Origin: Capsulimonas sp.
GTDB lineage: Bacteria > Armatimonadota > Armatimonadia > Armatimonadales > Capsulimonadaceae
Assembly (NCBI GenBank): GCA_025963815.1
Contig: JAOQAA010000366.1
Location: 1 to 7,120, forward strand
DNA: 7,120 nt
Direction of reading: 5' to 3'
The notes under the pieces were generated by a model, which was not told where the DNA came from, made no database searches, and saw nothing but the letters and a program-made list of their open reading frames with translations. Positions 1 to 6,760 of this stretch are shown one piece after another; within the stretch, counting starts at the first letter, position 1; each line of letters starts with the position of its first letter. A program made the translations under genes and the position numbers.

Positions 1-1
1 G

Positions 2-1567
2 CCGCTGCACGCCGCCGAGCTTTCGCAGGCTTATTCTCTCACGATTTCCGATGAGCTGGAAGAGGCGATCCGCCAGTTTTTACAGCGCTACCCCACGGCG
101 CCGGACCCTGCCTTCGCGGGACGCGTCTTCACGCGCCTCTTGAGTTCCAAAGACGCTTCCATTATTCTTTACCGTCTGGAGCAGCAGGGAGTGCTGGCGT
201 GGCTGATGCCGGAATTCGCGCCCCTGATGACCCTGATCCCATACGACGCCGCCCACGATTACACCGTAGGCGCGCACTCGCTGCGCGTGGTGCGCAACCT
301 GAACCAATTCCATCAGGAAACGGACCCGCGCTTTGCCGACTTCCGGCGCGTCGCCGGCGAGGTCGCCTTCCCCGAGGTGCTGAACCTCGCCGGCCTCATC
401 CACGACATCGGCAAGCAGTGGCCGGAGGGCGGACACGCCGAAACGGGCGCCGACGCCGCAGTGCTCATTGCGGACCGGATCGGCTGGGATTCCGAGCGCC
501 GTGACAAATTGGTCTTCTTAATACGTAACCATCTATTGATGGCGGAGACCAGCCGTCTGCGTGATCTGTCTTTGGAGGAAACCGTCCGAGAATTTACGCG
601 TCACGTCCCGGACATGGAATCGCTCAACATGCTTTATCTGCTCACCTGCGCGGACACGCAGGCGGTGGGCGAGGGGGTTTGGACAGAGGTCAAAGGCAAG
701 TTTCTGACGGAGCTTTACTACCGGGCGGAAGGCGTGCTGGCGGGCGGATCGCAGGGGGAAACGCCGGCGTACGTGCCGAATCTGGTGCGTCAGCGCGATC
801 GTATTCGCAAGCAGCTCGCGCAGCACAACCTGCCAATCGACCTGATCCACGAGCATACGCGCAATCTGCCGGCCCAGTATCTTTTGAACACGCCGCTGGA
901 GGAGATGTATCTCCATATCGCGATGATTGGCCGTCTGCGCGAAACGTTCACACCGATCATTGACTTCCGTCACGAGTTCGGAAACGACTATACGGAGATG
1001 GCGATCTGCGCCTACGACGATCCCAAGCCGGGCCTGCTGGCGAAGATCACCGGCGTGCTCTACGCGCATGATATCAACGTCCATGTGGCGCAGGTCTTTA
1101 CGCGTGAGGCCAGCGTGCGGATCGCGATCGACACGCTCTGGATCGATTACCGGGGCAAGCCGCTGGCGTCGGGAAAGAAGGCGGAGATCCAGGATAGTCT
1201 GCGCAAAGTCATGCTCGGCGAGATGGCGCTCGCGGAACTGCTGAAGAAGCGCAATAAGCCCGTGAAGGACCAGACGATCTATTCGGCCAAACTTGACGAC
1301 ACGACTTCGGATCAGTTTAGTTTGCTGGAAGTGAGCGCGCCCGATGAAAAGGGCGTTGTTTATCGCTTGGCGAATGTCGTCTCCAGCCTCGGCTGGAATA
1401 TCCACGCGGCCCGCCTGTCCGTTTGGGGCAGCCGCGCCCGCGACGCGTTTTATGTGACCGGACCCGATGGCAAAAAACTTCCCGCCTCGGATGTCGAACG
1501 TCTTCTGGAAGTGCTTCCGGTGGCGACCTTTGTGAAGCGCAAACTGACGACCGCCGGAGGCGGTTAG
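2..1567 (+). CDS. glnD: [Protein-PII] uridylyltransferase / uridylyl-removing enzyme GlnD, 3' part (5' end outside window)
   Basis: The frame is open from the first bases, so this is the C-terminal 521 residues of a protein that is usually about 850-950 residues long. GlnD attaches UMP to, and removes it from, the PII signal protein in response to glutamine, in the cytosol. Visible in order: the helical end of the transferase region with the GVLAWLMPEF segment; an HD phosphohydrolase domain with the HDYTVGAHSLR motif (about bases 254-286), the metal-binding His-Asp pair in LIHDIGK (bases 401-406) and a further His at 434-436; then two ACT domains, one around 998-1150 (DDPKPGLLAKITGVL) and one around 1313-1480 (APDEKGVVYRLANVV, ending in DAFYVTGPDGKKL). 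This HD-ACT-ACT order is typical of GlnD; the ACT pair senses glutamine and the HD domain removes UMP. The N-terminal nucleotidyltransferase motif cannot be checked. The stop is TAG, 21 bases before the next gene. An internal ATG at about base 140 is not the true start, because homology continues upstream of it. Confidence 0.93.
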   Translation, partial: PLHAAELSQAYSLTISDELEEAIRQFLQRYPTAPDPAFAGRVFTRLLSSKDASIILYRLEQQGVLAWLMPEFAPLMTLIPYDAAHDYTVGAHSLRVVRNLNQFHQETDPRFADFRRVAGEVAFPEVLNLAGLIHDIGKQWPEGGHAETGADAAVLIADRIGWDSERRDKLVFLIRNHLLMAETSRLRDLSLEETVREFTRHVPDMESLNMLYLLTCADTQAVGEGVWTEVKGKFLTELYYRAEGVLAGGSQGETPAYVPNLVRQRDRIRKQLAQHNLPIDLIHEHTRNLPAQYLLNTPLEEMYLHIAMIGRLRETFTPIIDFRHEFGNDYTEMAICAYDDPKPGLLAKITGVLYAHDINVHVAQVFTREASVRIAIDTLWIDYRGKPLASGKKAEIQDSLRKVMLGEMALAELLKKRNKPVKDQTIYSAKLDDTTSDQFSLLEVSAPDEKGVVYRLANVVSSLGWNIHAARLSVWGSRARDAFYVTGPDGKKLPASDVERLLEVLPVATFVKRKLTTAGGG

Positions 1568-1573
1568 ATACTT

Positions 1574-1582
1574 AAAGAGGAG
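1574..1582 (+). promoter_or_regulatory. Strong Shine-Dalgarno site of the molybdopterin oxidoreductase gene
   Basis: The sequence AAAGAGGAG sits six bases before the ATG at 1589. It is the best ribosome binding site in the window and fixes this start. It lies in the 21-base gap after glnD, so the gene could be translated well from a shared transcript. Confidence 0.8.
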
Positions 1583-1588
1583 TGAACG

Positions 1589-2269
1589 ATGCCCAGCGAT
1601 ACGAACGGAGAGCAGTTCAGCGCGAAATACTTGCATGTGAAGGCGCGCGCCGTGGAGCGCGCTCGTGAGCGCGGAGAAACGGGAAGCCGAGTCGCCGTCC
1701 CGCGCACCCAGCGCCTGCCTCCTGGCCAGTATCTCACCACGAAATTCCCGGTTTTGGACTTAGGCGTTCAGCCGCCGTTCGATCCCGAAACCTATCGCCT
1801 GAAGATCGACGGGGCTGTCCGCAACCCGATCAGCCTGACATTTGACGATCTGCGCGCGCTGCCGTCCATTGAGCTGACTGCGGATTTCCACTGCGTTACC
1901 CATTGGTCCCAGTACGATCTGAACTGGACCGGCGTCCCCTTTGAAAGCATCGCCGATCTTGTCGACCCAATTCCCGAAGCGACCTATGTGATGCAGCACG
2001 CCATGGAAGGGTACAAGACGAATAACTCCCTTGCCGAGCTGTCTCACCCGGATGTCATCGTCGCCTACGCCCTGAACGGCGAGCCGATCCCACGCGAGCA
2101 CGGCGCCCCGGTACGGATCATCGCGCCGCACCTTTACGCCTGGAAGGGCGCGAAGTTCCTCAATCGCATTGAGTTCCTGACAAACGATCAGCGCGGGTTC
2201 TGGGAGGTCAACGGCTACCACAACCACGCCGACCCCTGGACCGAGGAACGGTTTTCGAAGGATGAGTAA
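1589..2269 (+). CDS. Sulfite-oxidase-like molybdopterin-dependent oxidoreductase (YuiH-like)
   Basis: The 226-residue product is an oxidoreductase molybdopterin-binding domain protein of the small YuiH-like group within the sulfite oxidase/MsrP fold. After a charged N-terminal segment (about residues 1-45) comes the domain, at about 55-220. The motif FHCVTHWS places Cys102 as the expected molybdenum ligand. Family hallmarks follow: YALNGEPIPREHGAPVRIIAPHLY (about 160-183, split across conserved Asn, Gly and Arg176), WKGAKF with Lys186, and GYHNHADPWTEERF near the end. There is no Tat signal peptide and no membrane segment, so it is probably cytosolic, unlike periplasmic MsrP. There is also no dimerisation domain or heme domain, so it is a minimal catalytic unit. 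The substrate cannot be deduced; the electron acceptor is not encoded nearby. It lies 21 bases after glnD and 27 bases before the antiporter gene, in the same direction. Family call is firm, function open. Confidence 0.92.
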   Translation: MPSDTNGEQFSAKYLHVKARAVERARERGETGSRVAVPRTQRLPPGQYLTTKFPVLDLGVQPPFDPETYRLKIDGAVRNPISLTFDDLRALPSIELTADFHCVTHWSQYDLNWTGVPFESIADLVDPIPEATYVMQHAMEGYKTNNSLAELSHPDVIVAYALNGEPIPREHGAPVRIIAPHLYAWKGAKFLNRIEFLTNDQRGFWEVNGYHNHADPWTEERFSKDE

Positions 2270-2272
2270 TCA

Positions 2273-2294
2273 GGGCCTCGGCGCCACGGAGCCC
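2273..2294 (+). repeat. Imperfect hairpin enclosing the antiporter ribosome binding site
   Basis: GGGC (2273-2276) pairs with GCCC (2291-2294). After a C-A mismatch, a T-G wobble pair and two further pairs follow, leaving a six-base loop (2281-2286). The GGAG at 2288-2291, five bases before the ATG at 2297, is on the 3' arm. The structure is short and may be chance in GC-rich DNA, but it could damp translation of the antiporter. No T-run follows, so it is not a terminator. Confidence 0.3.
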
Positions 2295-2296
2295 AA

Positions 2297-4024
2297 ATGC
2301 ACCAAGCCGGATTTCTTCTTAATATCGGGATCGCGCTTCTTGCGGCGCTTGCTGGCGGGCTGATCGCTCGCTGGGTGAAGCTGCCGGTGCTAATCGGTTA
2401 TCTGGTCGCCGGAGTCGTCGTGGGGCCGCATACACCTGGAATATTGGCCAGCCCCGATACGATCCACACGGTCGCCAATTTAGGCGTCGTGCTGCTGATG
2501 TTCACGGTCGGCATCCACTTTTCCCTGGATGAGTTGAACGCCGTGCGCCGGACCGCGCTGGTCGGGGGCGGGGTAATCCTGCTTGGCATGGTGCTGCTGG
2601 GGCTTTTGATCGGCGCTGTCTTCCATTGGGGCGTGTACGGCGGCCTCTTTTTGGGATGCGCTCTGTTCCTGTCTTCCACCGCTGTCATGATGCGGATCAT
2701 GGATGAACGCGGAGAACTGGGGACTTCCCACGGCGCCATTATGCTGGGCATCCTGGTCGTGCAGGACCTGTCGCTCGTGCTGATGGCGGCGCTGCTGCCC
2801 GCGCTCGCTGGGGTCGCGTCCCACGGAGCGGCGGCGTTAATCCCCTTGGTGTGGGCCTTGCTGAAGGCGGCGCTATTCATGGGAGTGGCGATTGTTCTGG
2901 CGATCAAGGGCGTACCGGCGCTGATGGGGCGCGTGTCACGCATGGGTTCCCAGGAGCTGTTCCTGCTCACCGGAGTAGGGATCTGTCTGGTGACCGCCGT
3001 GACGGCGGAGCTTGCGGGCTTGGGACTGGCGCTCGGTGCGTTCATCGCGGGGATTGTCGTTTCAGAGACGGACTATGCGCATGAGCTGTTTGCGCAGATC
3101 CGGCCGCTGCGCGATGTGTTCGCCGCCGTTTTCTTTGTCTCGGTAGGAATGCTGCTTGATCCCGTTTTTCTGCGGGAGCACTGGCCTGCGGTGCTGTGTG
3201 TCGTGCTGGCGATCGTGATAGGCAAGGCGCTTCTCTCCGCGCTTGCGGTTTACGCGACGGGGCATCACGGACGCACGGCGATCATGGCGGGCCTGGGTCT
3301 GGCCCAGATCGGCGAATTTTCGTTTGTCCTCGCCAATATCGGCAGTGAGCGCAAGCTGATCAATCCGGAAATCACCGGTGTGATCCTCTCGGCGGCGCTG
3401 ATCACGCTGCTGCTGACGCCGTTCGTTTACGGCGCCGCCGGGCCGCTGTACGCCCGGCTCAATCGTAATCCCAAGATGTCGCGCTGGCTGAACCGCCATG
3501 CCGAAAGTGAGGCGGTGGACACGGACGCCTGCTCACTGGCCCGCGTCCTGGTGCTCGGATACGGCCGGGTCGGCCGCTATGTCTCCGACGCCCTGCGCGC
3601 CAATGAGATCCCGCACATCGTTGTTGATTACGACGGGACGGCCATCGCGCAGCTCAAGCAGAGCGGCGTGATTGCGATCTACGGCGATGCTTCCTCAGAA
3701 ACGGTGCTGAAGCAGACGCAGCCCCACTGCCTGGCCCTCGCCATTGTCGCGCTTCCCGAGGCGTCCACAACGGAGATGGCCATCCACACCCTCAAGCATC
3801 TGGCGCCGAAACTGCCGGTGGTCGCGCGCGTGCATCGCGGGATCGATATCCCGAGGATGCGCGAGGCGGGCGCCGATGATGTCATCCACGCTGAGTTCGA
3901 GGCGGGTACGGAAATGATCCGCCAAAGCCTGAGCCGGCTGGAGCTGAGCGACTCAACAGTTCAAGAGTATATTGACGGCGTCCGCCAGCACCGATACCGG
4001 CGTGAAGCGGAGCCTGCCGCATGA
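2297..4024 (+). CDS. Cation:proton antiporter, CPA2 family (KefB/YbaL type), with TrkA-N domain
   Basis: The 575-residue inner-membrane protein should exchange K+ or Na+ for protons, or work as a gated K+ efflux system. Residues 1-385 are a Na+/H+ exchanger domain of about 12 hydrophobic helices, with RWVKLPVLIGYLVAG and GPHTPGIL near the start, the VVQDLS motif whose Asp157 is the expected ion-binding residue of CPA2 members, and GLGLAQIGEFSFVLA at 332-346. After a linker comes a TrkA-N (RCK) Rossmann domain (about 415-530) with the nucleotide-binding GYGRVG (421-426) and the acidic strand end VVDYD (Asp444), so NAD(H)-type ligand gating is likely. There is no TrkA-C domain. Length and order match E. 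coli YbaL (558 residues) and KefB/C. The ATG at 2297 has GGAG five bases upstream and leads straight into the first helix. No KefF/KefG-like flavoprotein partner is nearby; instead a 52-residue membrane ORF overlaps its stop. The transported ion is not decided by sequence. Confidence 0.92.
   Translation: MHQAGFLLNIGIALLAALAGGLIARWVKLPVLIGYLVAGVVVGPHTPGILASPDTIHTVANLGVVLLMFTVGIHFSLDELNAVRRTALVGGGVILLGMVLLGLLIGAVFHWGVYGGLFLGCALFLSSTAVMMRIMDERGELGTSHGAIMLGILVVQDLSLVLMAALLPALAGVASHGAAALIPLVWALLKAALFMGVAIVLAIKGVPALMGRVSRMGSQELFLLTGVGICLVTAVTAELAGLGLALGAFIAGIVVSETDYAHELFAQIRPLRDVFAAVFFVSVGMLLDPVFLREHWPAVLCVVLAIVIGKALLSALAVYATGHHGRTAIMAGLGLAQIGEFSFVLANIGSERKLINPEITGVILSAALITLLLTPFVYGAAGPLYARLNRNPKMSRWLNRHAESEAVDTDACSLARVLVLGYGRVGRYVSDALRANEIPHIVVDYDGTAIAQLKQSGVIAIYGDASSETVLKQTQPHCLALAIVALPEASTTEMAIHTLKHLAPKLPVVARVHRGIDIPRMREAGADDVIHAEFEAGTEMIRQSLSRLELSDSTVQEYIDGVRQHRYRREAEPAA
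4009..4012 (+). promoter_or_regulatory. Shine-Dalgarno site for the overlapping small membrane ORF
   Basis: GGAG lies eight bases before the ATG at 4021, inside the last codons of the antiporter gene. Its distance is normal for initiation and supports the 52-codon ORF being translated. Confidence 0.5.
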
Positions 4025-4179
4025 ACCCCCTGCTTTACCGATTTCTGCGTCCGAAACCACCGAATGCTCCTCCCGGCGTCCCGGAGGAGCCCCACGGATG
4101 CGGCCGAGCCTTTTGGATCGGCATGCTTTTCTTTGCCCTCGTGTTCGGATTCCTCTTCTGGTATTTCGAAGTGCGATGA
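4021..4179 (+). CDS. Small single-pass membrane protein (52 aa), coupled to the antiporter gene
   Basis: I do not recognise this protein. The ORF begins at an ATG that shares four bases (ATGA) with the antiporter stop codon, has GGAG eight bases upstream, and ends 16 bases before the glycosidase start. The product has a basic, proline-rich N-terminal part (MNPLLYRFLRPKPPNAPPG, then VPEEPHGCGRA), one strong membrane helix at about residues 31-49 (FWIGMLFFALVFGFLFWYF) and a three-residue tail (EVR). Basic residues at 7, 10, 12 and 29 put the N-terminus in the cytosol under the positive-inside rule. By hand count 33 of 51 codons after the start end in G or C, as expected for a coding frame in this DNA. 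The arrangement suggests an accessory or regulatory subunit of the antiporter, but this is inference from position only. Alternative: a chance ORF in a leader for the next gene. Too short for many gene callers. Confidence 0.62.
   Translation: MNPLLYRFLRPKPPNAPPGVPEEPHGCGRAFWIGMLFFALVFGFLFWYFEVR
4066..4090 (+). repeat. Perfect 8-bp GC-rich hairpin within the small ORF
   Basis: GCTCCTCC (4066-4073) is the exact reverse complement of GGAGGAGC (4083-4090), with a nine-base loop. No T-tract follows, so it does not look like an intrinsic terminator. The 3' arm carries a GGAGGAG run that resembles a Shine-Dalgarno site but has no convincing start after it. It could be an mRNA stabiliser or processing structure between the antiporter and glycosidase parts of the transcript, or a by-product of the proline/glutamate codons. 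Confidence 0.45.
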
Positions 4180-4195
4180 GATCGGATATTGCAGC

Positions 4196-4300
4196 ATGGT
4201 GTTTTGTAAGTCCCCCCGTTTTCTTTCTCCGTTCGTCCCAATCTTGCTGGCGGCCACCACTCTCACAATGACGCTCGGCGGCGCCGTGCGCGCGCAAGCC
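4196..4300 (+). other. Sec signal peptide of the GH2 glycosidase
   Basis: Residues 1-35 show a short basic N-region (MVFCKSPRF), a hydrophobic core (LSPFVPILLAATTLTMTLGG) and an Ala-X-Ala cleavage site (AQA, then EAAKRL). Cys4 precedes the hydrophobic core, so this is not a lipobox and cleavage by signal peptidase I is expected. Confidence 0.8.
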
Positions 4301-6760
4301 GAAGCTGCGAAACGGCTTCGGACGATCGATCGAATCGACACGCCGCTGGACGGCGTCTGGAAATTTTATCGCGGCAATCGCGCGCACGCGCAGGATACGG
4401 CCTTCAATGACGGCGCCTGGGAGTCCGTCACGCTTCCACACACATGGAACGCGCGGGACGGCGAGGATGGGGGGCGGTATACGCGCGGCCACGGCTGGTA
4501 TCGCACCCACTATACGGCGCCTGCCTCCGACACTGGACGACGGCTTTTCCTGCAGTTCGACGCGGCGAGCCTGACGGCGTCGGTTTACGTCAATGGCGCT
4601 CTGGTCGGCGAGCATCGCGGCGGCTTCGCGGCGTTTCGATTTGATGTGACGAAGGCGATGCGTGTCGGTTCAGACAACGTGATCGCCGTCAAAGTCGATA
4701 ATTCCGACACCGGGATTATCCCACTCCTGGGCGACTTTACGGTGTTCGGCGGCTTGTACCGTAAGGCGCGCATCATCAGCACGGACCCGGTTCACCTGCG
4801 CATGGACGATTACGGCAGCGAGGGCGTCTTTTTTACCCCATCCCACGTGACGAGCGCCTCGGCGGACCTTAAGATCCTGGCGGAAGTGCAAAATGACGCG
4901 GCTGTAAAACGGGACATCGTTGTGACGGCGACTGTTTTCGACGCTCGGGGTGAAGAGGCGGCGAAACTGACGAAGAGCGTCACCCTCGACCCAGGCGCCG
5001 CCGCGGACGTGGTTCAGGACACGGTCCTCAAATTGCCTCATCTGTGGGATGGTCTCGCGGATCCATATCTCTATCATGTGAGTGTGCAGCTAAGCGAAGG
5101 CGGACGCGTGATCGACGCCGTGCGCCAGCCGCTGGGGTTTCGCGCGTTCGCCATTTCTCCCGACAGTGGTTTTTCACTGAACGGCAAGTATCTGGACCTG
5201 CACGGCGTCAACAAGCATCAGGATGCGATGGACAAAGGCTGGGCCGCAGCAGATTCCGATCAGGACACCGATTTTGCGCTGGTCAAGGAGATCGGCGCTA
5301 CGATGATCCGCCTGAGCCACTATCAGCATTCGCAGCATACGCTTGACCTATGCGACCGAACGGGGCTTGTGACCTGGGCGGAGATCCCGTTGGTCGAAAC
5401 GTTTCAGAAGAGCGATACGTTCGCGGAGAATACGCGCCAGCAATTGACCGAGCTGATCAAGCAGAACTATAACCACCCGTCGATCTGCTTTTGGAGCATC
5501 GCGAATGAGATCGGTGGCAAGCCCGCTCCGCTGCTCGCGTCGCTGGACAAAACGGCGCACACTCTTGACCCAAACCGGCTGACCGTTCTCGCCACCAATC
5601 AGCGCACCGACAACGCGATCAACTTTCAGACGGATGTGCTGGGATACAATCGCTATTACGGCTGGTACTATGGCCGCACGTGGGATCTTGCGCCCTGGGT
5701 GGAGCAGTTTCACGCGCAGCATCCGCAAACGCCCGTAGGGATTACGGAGTACGGCGCCGGCGCAAGCATCGACTTTCATAGCGACGATCCGATGCCTCTC
5801 GACCACACGGAAGAGTACCAGGCGCTCTTTCACGAGACGGCGTGGGCCATCATGAATGAGCGTCCCTATCTCTGGTGCAAATTGGTCTGGAACATGTTCG
5901 ACTTCGCCGTGGACGGTCGCAAGGAAGGCGACCATGCGGGCCGTAACGACAAGGGCCTCGTGACATACGATCGACGCACACGCAAGGACGCCTTCTATTT
6001 CTACAAGGCCAACTGGTCCAAAGAACCCGTCGTCCATATCACCGGACGTCGCTATGATAACCGGTTCGGCGCCACGCGCCCCATCAAAGTCTACTCCAAC
6101 GCCGAGACCGTCGATCTCGTCGTCAACGGCGTCGATCTGGGCGCCCAAACCAGCCCGGACCATGTGTTCCAGTGGGCGTCGGCGCCGATGATTGTCGGCG
6201 CGAATACCGTGACGGCAAAGGCTGTGTTCGGGGATGGACCTGTTTCGGATACGATCACATGGCAAGTCCCAGCACGCCGCCCGGACGGCGGCTACACGAT
6301 TACGGACGCCTCTTCGTACTATCGTCTCGACTCGCCTAAGATCAACCGGAAGTCGGGCGCTCCGATCCGCGAATACCGTGCGAACGCAACTAACAGCCAA
6401 ATCTGGAGCTTTGTGGCCGTCCCGGACGGATCCTATACCATCCAGAATGCCGACAGCGGCTTCTACCTCGCCGCCGCGCAGGTCAAGGGAGCGTGGACGC
6501 TGATCCAGCAGCGCACGATTGCCTCCGAAGCGCAGACATGGCGGATCGAGCCTTCGATTTTCGGAGACCAAATCGTCCATCAGCTGTCTGGAAGAGTTCT
6601 TAACAACGTCAATCTCTTCGATTCGGAAGGGAAAGGCCCTGCACTCACCGAACTGGCCGAGACCAGCCGGGCGGAATGGTCCATCCAGCCGGCGATTCCG
6701 CGCGACGCCGCCGGAAACGCCGCCCCTATTCAAACACTACTATCAGGAGTACGCCCATGA
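4196..6760 (+). CDS. Secreted glycoside hydrolase family 2 (beta-galactosidase-like) with C-terminal ricin-type domain
   Basis: From the ATG at 4196 the product is 854 residues. That start is chosen because it opens a clear signal peptide (residues 1-35); the frame runs on upstream to an ATG at 4064, but that stretch is low-quality sequence overlapping the small ORF. Order: GH2 sugar-binding jelly-roll domain (about 48-195, with SVTLPHTWNARDGEDGG and WYRTHY); immunoglobulin-like domain (about 200-315); TIM-barrel catalytic domain (about 320-615) with GVNKHQD, MIRLSHYQHSQ, acid/base Glu438 in WSIANEI and nucleophile Glu518 in GITEYGAG, 80 residues apart; then a beta-sandwich domain (about 620-692) and a ricin-like domain. 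The segment LVWNMFDFAVDGRKEGD and GRNDKGLVTYDR is typical of GH2 beta-galactosidases. It should release terminal beta-linked sugars outside the cytoplasm; beta-galactosidase is likeliest, but another GH2 specificity is possible. The start has only a weak ribosome site, 16 bases after the small ORF stop, so reinitiation may help. Confidence 0.9.
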   Translation: MVFCKSPRFLSPFVPILLAATTLTMTLGGAVRAQAEAAKRLRTIDRIDTPLDGVWKFYRGNRAHAQDTAFNDGAWESVTLPHTWNARDGEDGGRYTRGHGWYRTHYTAPASDTGRRLFLQFDAASLTASVYVNGALVGEHRGGFAAFRFDVTKAMRVGSDNVIAVKVDNSDTGIIPLLGDFTVFGGLYRKARIISTDPVHLRMDDYGSEGVFFTPSHVTSASADLKILAEVQNDAAVKRDIVVTATVFDARGEEAAKLTKSVTLDPGAAADVVQDTVLKLPHLWDGLADPYLYHVSVQLSEGGRVIDAVRQPLGFRAFAISPDSGFSLNGKYLDLHGVNKHQDAMDKGWAAADSDQDTDFALVKEIGATMIRLSHYQHSQHTLDLCDRTGLVTWAEIPLVETFQKSDTFAENTRQQLTELIKQNYNHPSICFWSIANEIGGKPAPLLASLDKTAHTLDPNRLTVLATNQRTDNAINFQTDVLGYNRYYGWYYGRTWDLAPWVEQFHAQHPQTPVGITEYGAGASIDFHSDDPMPLDHTEEYQALFHETAWAIMNERPYLWCKLVWNMFDFAVDGRKEGDHAGRNDKGLVTYDRRTRKDAFYFYKANWSKEPVVHITGRRYDNRFGATRPIKVYSNAETVDLVVNGVDLGAQTSPDHVFQWASAPMIVGANTVTAKAVFGDGPVSDTITWQVPARRPDGGYTITDASSYYRLDSPKINRKSGAPIREYRANATNSQIWSFVAVPDGSYTIQNADSGFYLAAAQVKGAWTLIQQRTIASEAQTWRIEPSIFGDQIVHQLSGRVLNNVNLFDSEGKGPALTELAETSRAEWSIQPAIPRDAAGNAAPIQTLLSGVRP
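6284..6691 (+). other. Ricin-type beta-trefoil (CBM13-like) domain of the glycosidase
   Basis: Residues about 697-832 form a separate module with three spaced Q-x-W-like motifs: QIWSF (735), QTWRI (780) and the degenerate AEWSI (826). Repeated phrases such as GGYTITDASSYYRL, GSYTIQNADSGFYLA and a third, weaker copy match the threefold trefoil plan. Such domains usually bind galactose-containing or other glycans and would anchor the enzyme on its substrate. The call rests on the motif pattern. Confidence 0.65.
6745..6749 (+). promoter_or_regulatory. Shine-Dalgarno site of the monooxygenase gene, inside the glycosidase 3' end
   Basis: AGGAG lies seven bases before the ATG at 6757 and decides this start over an in-frame ATG at 6676, whose extra 27 residues are basic shadow sequence of the glycosidase gene. 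Confidence 0.75.

Noticed and set aside
533..1636. Long antisense ORF (367 codons) opposite glnD
   Set aside because: It mirrors the codon pattern of glnD in GC-rich DNA; its product is Arg/His/Gln-rich, resembles no family, and has no ribosome site of note.
1655..1664. Ten-base palindrome GAGCGCGCTC as a possible operator
   Set aside because: It lies within codons of an Arg/Glu-rich helix and short GC palindromes are common in this composition.
4064..4195. N-terminal extension of the glycosidase from the ATG at 4064
   Set aside because: The 44 extra residues resemble no domain, overlap the small ORF and would bury a clear signal peptide that begins at 4196.
4196..4225. Lipoprotein signal in the glycosidase because of Cys4
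   Set aside because: The Cys comes before the hydrophobic core, not after it, so there is no lipobox.
3972..4271. 99-codon plus-strand ORF across the antiporter/glycosidase junction, including an inner ATG at 4098 that follows the GGAGGAG run
   Set aside because: It overlaps three better-supported frames, and its product is Arg/Ser/Pro-rich without a recognisable domain or helix.
5348..6733. Long antisense ORF (461 codons) opposite the glycosidase
   Set aside because: The sense frame has catalytic residues and full domain structure; the antisense product is low-complexity Arg/Val-rich shadow.
6676..6756. Upstream in-frame start of the monooxygenase at 6676
   Set aside because: The extra residues are basic out-of-frame glycosidase sequence, and the AGGAG at 6745-6749 points to 6757.
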